DNA of 43,188 nt from an uncultured bacterium (GCA_903916675.1 CAIWXQ010000035.1:1-43188), one strand, 5' to 3'. Positions 16,478 to 25,398 are shown, counted from the stretch's first letter. Numbers and translations: made by a program. The notes: generated by a model not told the origin, from the letters alone.

Positions 16478-17905
16478 ATGCCACCGACCTTACCGCAGCC
16501 ATTTTCCGCCAATCGTCCGCTTCAGTTGGTCTTCTATGCCTGGCTGTTCGGCGCGTTCTGGATGAACATCGCCGGCGGCGCGGCTATGACCTGTTTCATG
16601 CGGTCGATTGGCGCCTCGGATGCCGCCTTCGGGCTGGTGGCGGCCATTCCGTACTTGGGCGCGGTCGTACAACTCCCCGTCGGTTACCTGGTGGAGCGGA
16701 CTGGTTACCGCAAAAAATTCTTTCTGACCGGCGGCATGTTGGAGCGGGGCATGTGGATGGTGATTGCCACCATCCCCTGGGTGCTGCCGCAGGGCTTCTG
16801 GTGGCGCGCCTTCCTCGGCTGCTACGTCGTGGCCGTCATCGGTTCCAACACGGTAGGACCATGCTGGACCTCATGGATGGCCGATCTGCTGCCGAAGCAG
16901 ATCCGCGGGCGTTTCTTCTCAGCCCGCTCGCGCCTGGGGCAGTTCATGACCGTCCTGCTGCCGCTGCCTGTCGGCTGGCTGCTGGACCACTGCGAACCCA
17001 TGGGCGACTACTGGGTGCGCCTGGCGACCTCGGGGATGCTGGCGCTGGCGGGCGCGGTGGGGCTGGTGGACATCTTCATGCACATGCCGGTGCGGGATCC
17101 GGTCAAGCCGCGCGCGGCCGCGCTGCCGTCGTTCGGCAGCATGATGCTCCAGCCGCTACGCGACCGCAACTTTCGCATCTTCCTCTGGTATTACGCCGTG
17201 CTGATCTTCTCGCTGGCCCTGCTGAACCAGTACCTCTGGCTCTTCTGTTTTGACGTGCTGCAACTGTCCAAGCTCAAGACCTCGCTGCTGCTGATTATCT
17301 TTCCGACCTGCCTGTCGATCTTTCTCATGCCTATTTTCGGGCCGTTGATCGACCGCCTGGGACGCAAGCCCCTGATGATGATCGGCACGCTGCTGCTGCT
17401 CCCCGCCGCGCTCGGATGGCTGTTCATGTCGCCAGGGCACTGGCTCCCCGCCTACCTGCTGGCCATGCTGGCGGGTGCCGGGTGGTCGGCCACGGAGATG
17501 GGACGCTTCAACGTGCTGTTGAGCATCGGCGAGACCGAGGGCGGGCGCAGCGGTTCGGGAATTGCCTACGTGGCCATCTTCGGCGTGGTGTGCGCCGTCA
17601 GCGGCGCGCTGAGCGGCTGCTTTGCCTCCGTGATCGTCTCCGTGCTGGGCGCGGACTGGCACACATCGGTCGTTGGACTCACCATTACCTATCACGGCGT
17701 GCTGTTCCTGATTTCGACCGCCATGCGCCTGCTGTCGATCCTCCTGCTGGTGCGCTTCCACGAGCCGCGCGCCTTCGCCACCCGTGATGCGATTCAGTAC
17801 GTTGCTGCCGGTACGGTCGCCAATCTCCAGTTCGCGGTCTCGCTGCCGTTCCGCTTCCTGCGGCGCCTCGGTGCCACAACTTTCCGCATTCTTCCGCCGT
17901 GGTAA
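16478..17905 (+). CDS. major facilitator superfamily transporter
   Basis: 475 residues with about twelve membrane helices. The MFS fingerprint after helix 2 appears as GYLVERTGYRKKFFL, and the half-repeat version later as GPLIDRLGRKPLMMI. A central cytoplasmic loop (MPVRDPVKPRAAALPSF) separates the halves. The substrate cannot be read from the sequence; no metabolic genes adjoin it. ATG 16478 is chosen because the protein then begins just before the first helix; a GTG at 16397 is in frame but overlaps the promoter-like element at 16436. The preceding gap (16256-16435) holds an inverted CACGAAGG/CCTTCGTG pair around low-complexity purine-rich DNA. Confidence 0.9.
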   Translation: MPPTLPQPFSANRPLQLVFYAWLFGAFWMNIAGGAAMTCFMRSIGASDAAFGLVAAIPYLGAVVQLPVGYLVERTGYRKKFFLTGGMLERGMWMVIATIPWVLPQGFWWRAFLGCYVVAVIGSNTVGPCWTSWMADLLPKQIRGRFFSARSRLGQFMTVLLPLPVGWLLDHCEPMGDYWVRLATSGMLALAGAVGLVDIFMHMPVRDPVKPRAAALPSFGSMMLQPLRDRNFRIFLWYYAVLIFSLALLNQYLWLFCFDVLQLSKLKTSLLLIIFPTCLSIFLMPIFGPLIDRLGRKPLMMIGTLLLLPAALGWLFMSPGHWLPAYLLAMLAGAGWSATEMGRFNVLLSIGETEGGRSGSGIAYVAIFGVVCAVSGALSGCFASVIVSVLGADWHTSVVGLTITYHGVLFLISTAMRLLSILLLVRFHEPRAFATRDAIQYVAAGTVANLQFAVSLPFRFLRRLGATTFRILPPW

Positions 17906-18001
17906 CAGGCGTTCGACGGGGTTGCAATCGGGCTGCATCCGAGTGAACTGCAAATTGACGATTGCAGATGCACTGGTGCATTCTTATCCCATCCGGTTGT
18001 A

Positions 18002-18031
18002 TTGCGCAGGGCCTTCTGGATGGGGTATGCT
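18002..18031 (+). promoter_or_regulatory. Weak sigma-70-like promoter for lemA
   Basis: TTGCGC (18002-18007), 18-bp spacer, TATGCT (18026-18031), 29 bp before the lemA ATG. Both boxes are imperfect. Confidence 0.3.
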
Positions 18032-18060
18032 CTGGACAACTTGATTCTGGGAGGAACCGC

Positions 18061-18618
18061 ATGAAACAGCTGGCTATCGTCGTTGGAATCGTCGTGCTCG
18101 CCATCGTGATGGGCATCTCCTATCGCAACGGCCTGATTGCCCGGGACGAGGCGGTCAAGGCCAACTGGAGCCAGATCGACACGCAGCTCCAGCGCCGCGC
18201 AGACCTGATTCCGAACCTCGTGAACACGGTCAAGGGGTACGCCTCGCACGAGAAAGAGATCTTTACGAAGATCGCCGACGCGCGCAGCCGCCTGCTGCAG
18301 GCGCAGGGGCCTGCGGCCAAGGCTGAAGCCAGCGGCGATCTCAATCACTGGCTGGGCCGCCTGCTGGCGGTCGCCGAGAACTATCCGAACCTGAAAGCCA
18401 GCGAGAATTTCATCCGCCTGCAGGACGAGTTGGCGGGAACTGAAAACCGCATTGCTGTGGCGCGCACGCGCTACAACGACGGCGTGCGCGACTTTAACGC
18501 GGCGGTGCGCGGCTTCCCGGGGAGCTTGTTCGCGCCCGGCCTGGGGCTGAAGCTGGCCGAGTATTACCAGCCGCCCGAGGAGCAGAAGCTGCAGACTCCC
18601 CCCACGGTGCAGTTCTAG
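18061..18618 (+). CDS. lemA: LemA family protein
   Basis: 185 residues. One N-terminal membrane helix (about 3-20, LAIVVGIVVLAIVMGI) precedes the LemA core with its diagnostic NWSQIDTQLQRRADLIPNLVNTVKGYASHE, then LKASENFIRLQDELAGTENRIAVAR and YNDGVRDFNAAVRGFPG. The fold is a long helical bundle on the outer face of the inner membrane; the exact role is unknown. GGGAGG lies 6-7 nt before the ATG. It is followed at 21 nt by two TPM-domain genes, the standard LemA-TPM association, so the three are read as one operon concerned with envelope quality control (inference). Confidence 0.95.
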   Translation: MKQLAIVVGIVVLAIVMGISYRNGLIARDEAVKANWSQIDTQLQRRADLIPNLVNTVKGYASHEKEIFTKIADARSRLLQAQGPAAKAEASGDLNHWLGRLLAVAENYPNLKASENFIRLQDELAGTENRIAVARTRYNDGVRDFNAAVRGFPGSLFAPGLGLKLAEYYQPPEEQKLQTPPTVQF

Positions 18619-18639
18619 GAGGCCCGTCCGGGCGAGTGT

Positions 18640-19080
18640 ATGCGGTTGTTTTCCCGACATCTGCTGTCCGCGGGCGACCGGAAACGGCTCGTTGCCGCGA
18701 TTGGCACGGCGGAGCATGCCACATCCGGTGAGATCCGCGTGCACGTGCAGCGGCGCTGCGGTGACGATCCCCGGCGCGACGCCGCGCAGGTCTTCGAGCG
18801 CCTGGGCATGACGCGCACCGCGGCCCGCAACGGCGTGCTGATTTTTCTGGCAATGCGTGACCGCCGGTTCGCCGTGATCGGCGATACGGGCATTCACGCT
18901 GCGGTTGGGGACGAATTCTGGCAGGGGGTCGCGGATGCCATGCGCCCTCATTTTCAGCGTGGCGAGCTGGCGACCGGACTCGAGGCCGGCATACTGGCCG
19001 CGGGCCAGGCATTGAAACGGCATTTTCCGCATCACCGGAATGATGTGAATGAACTTCCCGATACCATCAGCGAAGGATAA
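18640..19080 (+). CDS. TPM-domain protein (cytosolic type)
   Basis: 146 residues comprising one TPM/DUF477 domain: residues 20-135 contain IGTAEHATSGEIRVHVQRRC, the RNGVLIFLAMRDRRFAVIGDTGIHAAVG core, and the late GELATGLEAGILAAGQAL helix. There is no signal peptide, unlike the next gene. TPM domains bind metal or phosphate and have been assigned weak phosphatase activity in plants; the bacterial role is unclear. GGAGG lies upstream in the lemA tail. Its 3' end overlaps the following TPM gene by 32 nt. Confidence 0.88.
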   Translation: MRLFSRHLLSAGDRKRLVAAIGTAEHATSGEIRVHVQRRCGDDPRRDAAQVFERLGMTRTAARNGVLIFLAMRDRRFAVIGDTGIHAAVGDEFWQGVADAMRPHFQRGELATGLEAGILAAGQALKRHFPHHRNDVNELPDTISEG

Positions 19081-19831
19081 GCCGGCGCCGCGGCGCCGGG
19101 CATTTTGCCGGCTGCCAATCGCCTTTGCCTTTGGCGTGTGCCTGGCAATGTGCGCCTTGGGCGAACTGGCCGTGCCGGCGATGACAGGCCGTGTGGTCGA
19201 CCAGGCTGGCTTGCTGGGCGGCGATGCTGCGCGCGTGGAGAATGCCATCCGCGGGCTGGAACAGGCAACCGCCGGGCAGATGGCGGTGCTGACCGTGCCG
19301 TCGCTGCGCGGTGACGCGCTCGAATCGTTCAGCATGCGTGTGGCCGAGGCATGGAAAATCGGTCGCAAAGGGCAGGATAACGGCGCACTGCTGGTTGTCG
19401 TGCGCGATAGCCGCGGCATCCGCCTGGAGATCGGCTACGGCTGGGAAGGCAGCATCAACGACGCCCGTGCTGGCGACGTGATCCGTGGCATGGGCCCCTT
19501 CTTCCGCTCCGGACGCTTCGCCGACGGCTGCCTCTATGCCGTGCAGCAGGTGCAGGGGTTTGTGACCGGCAAGCCTGTGGCAGGAAGGGTGGTTGCTCCG
19601 TCAGGGCCGCATCTGGCGACTTCTGCGACACCTGCCTGGCTGATACAAGTGGTCGTCATCTTTTTGTTTTTGGGAATAATCTTTCTTCGTGTGATGGCTG
19701 GCTCAGCCTACACGACTATTGGACGGGGCAGCCGTAGTTATGGGGGCTGGTCTGGTGGCGGTTCTTCCGGCAGCGGTTTCTCGGGCGGCGGCGGTTCGTT
19801 CGGTGGCGGCGGCGCGTCGGGGAGCTGGTAG
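19049..19831 (+). CDS. YgcG-type secreted TPM-domain protein with Gly/Ser tail
   Basis: 260 residues. The signal sequence has a long basic n-region (KPAPRRRAFCRLPIAFAFGVCLAMCALG) and leads to a TPM domain (about 45-170) with GRVVDQAGLL, GQMAVLTVPSL, and the GRKGQDNGALLVVVRDSRGIRLEIGYG signature. A C-terminal membrane helix follows (about 195-215, WLIQVVVIFLFLGIIFLRVM). The tail is a Gly/Ser/Phe low-complexity run typical of YgcG proteins. The ATG at 19049 overlaps the previous gene by 32 nt, so translation is probably coupled. Second and third members of the LemA-TPM-TPM set have the complementary cytosolic and exported forms. Confidence 0.92.
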   Translation: MNFPIPSAKDKPAPRRRAFCRLPIAFAFGVCLAMCALGELAVPAMTGRVVDQAGLLGGDAARVENAIRGLEQATAGQMAVLTVPSLRGDALESFSMRVAEAWKIGRKGQDNGALLVVVRDSRGIRLEIGYGWEGSINDARAGDVIRGMGPFFRSGRFADGCLYAVQQVQGFVTGKPVAGRVVAPSGPHLATSATPAWLIQVVVIFLFLGIIFLRVMAGSAYTTIGRGSRSYGGWSGGGSSGSGFSGGGGSFGGGGASGSW

Positions 19832-19844
19832 CGCAGGCGGTCGC

Positions 19845-22226
19845 ATGAGCCAATCGCAGGAACAACTTTGCGCGCTGCTGGCCGGTCCGCCAGGGCGGGT
19901 ACACCTGATGGGCGCCTGCGGCGTGGGCGTGGCAGGTGTCGCACGCCTCCTAGCCGCGCGCGGCTGGCAGACGGACGGCTGCGACGCTGCACCGGACAAC
20001 ACCTTGACGCGCTGGCTTTCGGCACACGGCATCCCCGTATTGGATGGCCACGATGCGGCGCATGTCGCTGAGCTGGAAGCAGGCCGCCCCTCAGTGCTGA
20101 TCCACACCACTGCTGTGCCCGCGAATCATCCGGAAATTCTGCGCGCCCGCGCCGCCGGTTGGATCGTCTGCCGCCGTGGCGAGGCGCTGGCCGCGCTGTC
20201 GGACGCCTCCCGCAGCGTGGCAATCTGCGGCGCGCATGGCAAGACCACCACCACCTGCTTTGTCACGCGCCTCCTGCAGGAACTGGGTGCTGCCCCATCC
20301 TGGTGCATCGGCGGCAGCACGACCACGCTTGGCGGCGTGGCAGGTGTCGGCTGCAGCGACCTGCTGGCGCTTGAGGCAGATGAAAGCGACGGCACGCTGG
20401 CGCTGTACCATCCGGCCGTGACCGTGCTCAACAACATCGATCTGGACCACCTGGAGCATTTCGACGGCGAGACGGATCTCGTGAATTGCTACCGCCGAGT
20501 TGTGCAGCAGACGCGCCTCGGGCTGGCCTGCGGCGCGGACGATCCGCGCGCCTGCGACGTGGCGCGGAAATTTCGCGGCCCGACCATCTTCTTCGGCCTG
20601 AGCGAGACCGCCGCGCTGCGCGCCATGAAAATCGAGCTGACCGCTGTTAGCGCGGCTTTTGACGTCACCTGGCGCGGCGAGAATTTTGGCCGCGTTACGT
20701 TGAATGTCCCCGGCGAGCACAATGTGCGCAATGCGCTGGCCGCCCTGGCTGCTGCGATGCTTCTGGGACACGACCTGCGCCAGGCGCTGGCACTCCTGCC
20801 GCGCATGGCGGAACTGCCGGGAAGGCGATTCGAACGCGTGGCTGCCGGCGGCGCGATTCAGGTAATCTCCGACTATGCGCACCATCCAGCCGAGATTGCG
20901 GCACTGGTGGCTGCGGCGCGGCTGCAGGGGGCGCGGCGCGTGCTGGCCGTTTTCCAGCCGCACCGCTACACCCGCACCCAGGCCTTGGGAGCTGAGTTTC
21001 CAGCTGCGTTCGCGGGTGTGGATGAACTGGTGCTGACGCCGGTCTACGCCGCTTCCGAGGTGCCACGGGAAGGCGGCGACATTGCGGACCTGCATGCGCA
21101 TTTCCGCCGGCTTCAACCCGCGCTGCCCGTTGCGCTGGCGCGCTCGCTCGAGGAGGCATGGGCTGGCATCCGCCGCCGCCTGCACCCGGGCGATCTGCTG
21201 CTGGTGGTGGGCGCGGGCGACGTAGTGCAGATCGCCGCGTGGGCGGCGACGGCAATTACGTCCGGCACGTGGGGCGCGAATGCGCCGATCGCCGGTCGCG
21301 AAGGCGGCCTGTCCATCCGCACGGTAGCGGAGGCGCTGCGACAGGTGGTAGGTGTCGAGATTGCAGTGCAGCGGGCGTTGGCTGCGCTGACGCACTATGG
21401 CGTGGGTGGAACAGCAGACCTGCTGGCGGATGTTACCACGCCCGAGGCGCTGGCTGAGCTGCTGGCGTGGACCGCGGCGCAGGGCGTCCCTGTGCATCTG
21501 CTCGGGAACGGCGCGAACACGTGGGTCAGCGACCTGGGTGTGGCAGGTGTGGTGGTGCGGCTGCGCGGCGCGGCATTCAAAGGGTTTGTGCGTCGAGGAT
21601 GCGATGTGGATGTCGGCTGCGGCTGGAACGGGCCGGCGCTGCTGGAGCGCCTGGAGGCGGAGGGGCTTTCTGGTCTGGAATTTCTCGAAGGCGTGCCAGG
21701 GCAGGTGGGCGGCTGGCTGGCGATGAATGCTGGCGCGCACGGCGGCGAGATCGGTGGTCTAGTGTCGTCCATGATCTGCCTGGGTCTGGACGGCCGGCGC
21801 GAGGTGTTGGAAGGCGCGGCAGCCGGGTTTCACTACCGCAGCTGCGAGGCACTGGCCAGGGGGCGGATAGCGTGGCAGGTGTCGCTGCAATTGCAGTCCG
21901 CCACGCCGGAGGCGATCCGACAACGGCGCAAGGCGGTTCGCGACAAGCGCCTTGCGCTGACAGGGCTGTGCACAGCAGGATCGGTATTCCGCAACCCGCT
22001 GCGCGACTTTGCCGGGCAATTGCTGGATGCGGCTGGATGCAAGGGGCTGCGCGTCGGCGGTGCGGTTGTGAGCGATCGACATGCGAATATCGCGGTGGCG
22101 GAGCAGGGGGCCACAGCATCAGACCTGCTGTCGCTGCTGCGCCTCATGCGTCAGCGGGTGGCAGCACAGGCGGGCGTCGAACTGGAACTAGAAGTGCGGA
22201 TGCTGGGGCAGGCCGGCGGATTTTAA
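19845..22226 (+). CDS. murC/murB: bifunctional MurC-MurB fusion (UDP-MurNAc:L-Ala ligase / UDP-MurNAc dehydrogenase)
   Basis: 793 residues joining two peptidoglycan precursor enzymes. The MurC half (about 15-475) has the N-terminal GACGVGVAGVARLL nucleotide fold, the ATP loop AHGKTTT at 130-136 (Lys133), LEADESDGTL, NIDLDHLEHFD, GEHNVRNALAA and DYAHHPAEI. The MurB half (about 500-793) has GVGGTAD (from 519), GNGANTWV, GVPGQVGGWLAMNAGAHGGEI (from 616) with FAD contacts, the catalytic serine Ser713 in AGSVFRNP, and VVSDRHANIAV, matching type II MurB. MurB makes UDP-MurNAc, which MurC then charges with L-alanine, so the fusion channels consecutive steps. ATG 19845 lies 13 nt after the TPM stop; longer frames overlap that gene. 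No ftsQ or ddl follows, so it is outside a classic dcw cluster. Confidence 0.94.
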   Translation: MSQSQEQLCALLAGPPGRVHLMGACGVGVAGVARLLAARGWQTDGCDAAPDNTLTRWLSAHGIPVLDGHDAAHVAELEAGRPSVLIHTTAVPANHPEILRARAAGWIVCRRGEALAALSDASRSVAICGAHGKTTTTCFVTRLLQELGAAPSWCIGGSTTTLGGVAGVGCSDLLALEADESDGTLALYHPAVTVLNNIDLDHLEHFDGETDLVNCYRRVVQQTRLGLACGADDPRACDVARKFRGPTIFFGLSETAALRAMKIELTAVSAAFDVTWRGENFGRVTLNVPGEHNVRNALAALAAAMLLGHDLRQALALLPRMAELPGRRFERVAAGGAIQVISDYAHHPAEIAALVAAARLQGARRVLAVFQPHRYTRTQALGAEFPAAFAGVDELVLTPVYAASEVPREGGDIADLHAHFRRLQPALPVALARSLEEAWAGIRRRLHPGDLLLVVGAGDVVQIAAWAATAITSGTWGANAPIAGREGGLSIRTVAEALRQVVGVEIAVQRALAALTHYGVGGTADLLADVTTPEALAELLAWTAAQGVPVHLLGNGANTWVSDLGVAGVVVRLRGAAFKGFVRRGCDVDVGCGWNGPALLERLEAEGLSGLEFLEGVPGQVGGWLAMNAGAHGGEIGGLVSSMICLGLDGRREVLEGAAAGFHYRSCEALARGRIAWQVSLQLQSATPEAIRQRRKAVRDKRLALTGLCTAGSVFRNPLRDFAGQLLDAAGCKGLRVGGAVVSDRHANIAVAEQGATASDLLSLLRLMRQRVAAQAGVELELEVRMLGQAGGF

Positions 22227-22261
22227 TTGGGAACTCAGGAAAGCGGGTAAGGGGAGAGGAC

Positions 22262-22828
22262 ATGTCGCTCAAGGACAGATTTCTTCTGGATCGGAAGCAG
22301 ACCGTGCTGGCAATGCTTGACGTGCAGGAACGGCTGAGCGCGGTTATGGATGCCGGGGAGATGCGGCAACTGACGCGCAATGTCAACATCCTGCTGGAGA
22401 CTGCGAAAGAGCTGGGTGTGCCAGTGGTGGTGACGGAGCATTACCCCAAGGGGCTGGGGCCGACACTACTGGAACTGGCGCCCCAAGCAGCAAGTGCTTC
22501 GCATATCGTGAAGCTGGAATTCAACGCCTGTGACAACGCCGAATTTGTCGCGGCGCTTTGCGCGACAGGTCGGCGGCAGGTCGTGGTCGTGGGTATGGAG
22601 GCGCACGTCTGCGTGGCGCAGACTGTGATCGGACTGCGCGACGCCGGCTACGAGGTCTATGTCGTGCGGGACGCGATTTTGAGCCGCACCGTACGCAATT
22701 GGAAGCTCGCCTGCGAAGTCACCACCCTGGCTGGAGCCATCCCCACCAGCACCGAGGCGGTTGTGTTCCAACTGCTGCGGGTGAGCGGTACGCCGGAATT
22801 CAAGAAGCTGGTAAAGCTGGTGAAGTAG
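22262..22828 (+). CDS. isochorismatase-family cysteine hydrolase
   Basis: 188 residues, the compact YcaC/nicotinamidase-like form. The catalytic triad is visible: Asp20 in MLDVQERL, Lys84 in IVKLEFNA, and Cys117 in GMEAHVCVAQT. The cis-peptide region precedes the cysteine. The enzyme would hydrolyse an amide or vinyl-ether bond; the substrate is unknown and neighbours give no hint. GGGGAGAGG precedes the ATG at 22262, and the frame upstream of it is antisense-free but overlaps murB, so it is dropped. It may be the last gene of the murCB transcript (35-nt gap). Confidence 0.92.
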   Translation: MSLKDRFLLDRKQTVLAMLDVQERLSAVMDAGEMRQLTRNVNILLETAKELGVPVVVTEHYPKGLGPTLLELAPQAASASHIVKLEFNACDNAEFVAALCATGRRQVVVVGMEAHVCVAQTVIGLRDAGYEVYVVRDAILSRTVRNWKLACEVTTLAGAIPTSTEAVVFQLLRVSGTPEFKKLVKLVK

Positions 22829-22834
22829 GGGAAA

Positions 22835-22846
22835 GCCAACGTTGGC
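22835..22846. other. 12-bp palindrome GCCAACGTTGGC
   Basis: Perfect palindrome in the 121-bp gap between convergent genes, six nt after the isochorismatase stop. It lacks a loop, so it is not a classical terminator. It contains AACGTTGG, as in the core-like site at 1228-1235. Nothing else is seen in the gap. Confidence 0.35.
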
Positions 22847-22949
22847 GGCGGTACGCACCCCGGCTCCGGGCTCCCGACCATACGCCGATGTTCCGCGCCT
22901 TCTCGTTATCCCCCATGGCCAACCGCGGCACCAGCCGGCGGTTAGGTTC

Positions 22950-24278
22950 CTATGGCTCTCGACTCATCGTAGCGCCTGTATAGGCGCCTTTTACCATGGT
23001 GAACTGAGCGGAAGTTATCAGTTCCCACGTCAGATCCGAATAGCCGCGATTCCCGCTAGCCATGGAAAGCGTCTTGCCATCCCAGGCGTAGACGCCTTGA
23101 AAGGCAAGATTGCCGGGCGTCAATTTGTAGTGCTGGGCATCAATACGGGTTAGCGTAACCTTCCGGTCCAGGGACGTAGGTCTCGTGATATGCCAAACTC
23201 CGGAGAGATCCATAAGCTCTACTGATTGAGGCTTTGTTTCTGCCGGTGCATTGGTTGCAATGGACTTGGGTTCAACCGCGGGTGGGGTTGGTTGCTGTTG
23301 CGCCTGTTGCGGCTGCGGCGGAACATTGGTCGCCGTTGAAGATATAGGTACGCCGCCACCCGTCGTGTGGCTACCAGGCGCGCTGCTGCAGTTTGAATGG
23401 CTCCACCACTGTTTGATCGTCGCGATGCTCCCACCTTGCCATAGAAACACGGCGAGCAGAACCGCCAGGAAAACGCACATTCCCAGTGCGGTGCTGTTCA
23501 CGCGGTTGGTGCCTTCGGTTTCGGTAGAGAACCGGTAGGGCTCTCTGGTGCGAAGCTCGGCAGCCAGCGACTCAACAAAGTCCCTGGACTCTTTTAGCCC
23601 TTCGCCGCTGTATTCGCGATAGCATTTGATAGCGGCAATCTTGTTCCCGGCAAACACGTGGTCGGCGATCTGCCGTGCGATTTCAGGCGGAAGTGGTTTG
23701 CCCATTATGGTTGCCGCTTTCGGTTGCGCAATGCTCGCTACGGCGTTATTGGTTTCCTGATCGGTGGTCTCCTGCTTCTTTAGTGCTCGCGGGAGAAAAA
23801 CAGCCATCAACGTTCCTGCCAGAAAGAAGACCAGGCCAAAACCCGGCAGAAACCAGGTTTGTCCCTGCACGCCCGGCTCCAGAAGGCAGATGTCAGGCTC
23901 AGTTGGACGGTATCGAACAGGAACAACCGCGCCTTTGGGATACCGGTTGACGATGTGCTGCGAATGCGACGGGTTGCTTGACCCATAGTCGCCGAAGGCG
24001 ACTCGGTTTCCACGATAGATTTGCCCCTCGACAGTAAATGTGTACAGAACTTCGGCGCGGTACGTGCCGCTGCCCTTGCTGCCCCGGTGATATTCCACAG
24101 TCGAGTTTTGAATCCGCCCCTCCGTCATCGGCCATGTCACGCTTTCCTTTGCTCGATAGACAGAACGTCCTCCCAAATACAACGTTAAGGCGCCGACAAC
24201 AATGAAGGGCAACGGGAAAAGCCGCGAAAAGAAGAGCCGCATTCTTGGCGACATGGGCTTGGTCAATGACACGCTCAT
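22950..24278 (-). CDS. DUF3592 membrane protein with L7/L12-like segment and C-terminal beta domain
   Basis: 442 residues in several modules. Helix 1 (about 15-35) leads into a DUF3592-type extracellular beta domain (TWPMTEGRIQNSTVEY, then AEVLYTFTVEGQIYRGNRVAFG, then YPKGAVVPVRYRPTEPD), then helix 2 (about 140-160, WFLPGFGLVFFLAGTLMAVF). Residues about 190-240 resemble the C-terminal domain of ribosomal protein L7/L12 (KIAAIKCYREYSGEGLKESRDFVE). Helix 3 (about 262-280) precedes a Pro/Gln-rich linker (PPQPQQAQQQPTPP) and a C-terminal ~90-residue beta domain (DLSGVWHI to TMSREP) resembling lipocalin-like stress domains. The ATG at 24278 has AAAGGA upstream; a longer start at 24368 is less likely. 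Function unknown. Confidence 0.82.
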   Translation of the reverse strand: MSVSLTKPMSPRMRLFFSRLFPLPFIVVGALTLYLGGRSVYRAKESVTWPMTEGRIQNSTVEYHRGSKGSGTYRAEVLYTFTVEGQIYRGNRVAFGDYGSSNPSHSQHIVNRYPKGAVVPVRYRPTEPDICLLEPGVQGQTWFLPGFGLVFFLAGTLMAVFLPRALKKQETTDQETNNAVASIAQPKAATIMGKPLPPEIARQIADHVFAGNKIAAIKCYREYSGEGLKESRDFVESLAAELRTREPYRFSTETEGTNRVNSTALGMCVFLAVLLAVFLWQGGSIATIKQWWSHSNCSSAPGSHTTGGGVPISSTATNVPPQPQQAQQQPTPPAVEPKSIATNAPAETKPQSVELMDLSGVWHITRPTSLDRKVTLTRIDAQHYKLTPGNLAFQGVYAWDGKTLSMASGNRGYSDLTWELITSAQFTMVKGAYTGATMSREP

Positions 24279-24582
24279 ATGATTCCTTTCACCGAACAGT
24301 ACACCTGTCGCATTTGTGGATTTCGGGGCCTCTGTTCCAGAAAGTAGTGTACACACAGGGTGAAGCAACCATAATCATTAATTGGAAGAAAGACAAGGCA
24401 TCGGCAGTATTACGCGCTATACGGGCCTGCAATGATTGGACGGCGCGGTCAGTTGGCAGGCCTTTCGGCTGCGGCACACAAGGCCAGTCACTCACGTTCA
24501 TCAAAAGCGGATTGTCTTCCGGGGCTGGAAGCGTAAAGTAGGAAGCGCTTGTCGATGATGTGCCTGCGGAAGGTGGTAGGTC
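24279..24582. other. Divergent intergenic region, weak promoter-like boxes only
   Basis: No gene seen in 304 bp. On the minus strand TTGTCT, a 17-bp spacer and TATGGT lie in the TTGTCTTTCTTCC/ATTATGG stretch near 24368-24400. On the plus strand TTGTCT (24512-24517), a 16-bp spacer and TAAAGT (24534-24539) precede the ATG at 24583. All boxes are imperfect. Confidence 0.3.
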
Positions 24583-25275
24583 ATGAACAGATGCCAAATG
24601 CTGGTCATCATGGTTGGGGCTGGGCTCTGGCTTTCTGCGGCGCAGGGGCAACTGACAACCGGCGGGCAGGATCCGGCAGGCAACGGGGTGTCGGGCAGAA
24701 TGTCCGGCATTGATCCGATAGAGCGGTCGCCGATATCTGCGGCGCCCGGAGCGTCGGGCCTTGGCAGTCGTGACGATCCGGCGCGACAGCAGATGACTAC
24801 AGTTCTGCCAAAAAAATCCGAATCCGGGCATGAGAGTAGTGTGCCGCCCGCCCGGCCGTTGATTTCTGCCAGCCGGTCATCGAGCAATGGCATCGAACGG
24901 ATGTTCCCCCGGCCGCGAGCGGCGAAGCCGGAGGGCGCCGCTGAATCGAATACTGTGCTGCGCGCGGCGGCCTCGATGCCAGTCGAAACGGTCCCCGACC
25001 GGCCGGTTGTCCGGCCCAAGAATGCACCGGTTGTCTGGACAATCTCCTGGCGGAACAAGGAGGATGACAAGACCGCGGCAGTGGTCCTGTATGCGGACGG
25101 GCGGGCGTACAGCCTGGGCGACAAGGCACTCGGCACTTGGGAGAAGAAGGACGACGCGTGCGTGATTCACTGGTTGAACGACGACTTCACCCTGCGTGTC
25201 GAGGCTGACGGACGGCGGATGAGTGGGCGCAACCGGAAGGGCTCGGAAGTCACGGCGGTGCGGGACGAACCGTAA
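24583..25275 (+). CDS. hypothetical secreted protein (230 aa)
   Basis: No family recognised. A signal peptide (MLVIMVGAGLWLSAAQG) is followed by ~125 residues of low-complexity Pro/Ser/Arg-rich, probably disordered sequence. A compact C-terminal domain (about 150-225) has alternating WTISWRNKED, AAVVLYADGRAYSLG, GTWEKKDDACVIHWLNDDFTLRVEADG and GRNRKGSEVTAVR. That tail resembles small beta-sheet domains that report a background value or a response to ions, but I cannot name it. GGAAGGTGG precedes the ATG. It ends 123 nt before the GH94 gene in the same direction and may be co-transcribed. Confidence 0.75.
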   Translation: MNRCQMLVIMVGAGLWLSAAQGQLTTGGQDPAGNGVSGRMSGIDPIERSPISAAPGASGLGSRDDPARQQMTTVLPKKSESGHESSVPPARPLISASRSSSNGIERMFPRPRAAKPEGAAESNTVLRAAASMPVETVPDRPVVRPKNAPVVWTISWRNKEDDKTAAVVLYADGRAYSLGDKALGTWEKKDDACVIHWLNDDFTLRVEADGRRMSGRNRKGSEVTAVRDEP

Positions 25276-25398
25276 GGGGTGGGCACTCTTCGGCGACTGG
25301 CTCGCGCATTTCGTCTGGATGTCCTGCGGGTAACATTGCAGAATACATTTTCATTTGTGGTTCGAGGCATTGCCCCAATGGGGCGGAAGAGGACGACG

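Noticed and set aside
22835-22846. Palindrome GCCAACGTTGGC as another integron core site.
   Set aside because: It is a symmetric stretch after a housekeeping-type gene, with no cassette boundary or attC features.
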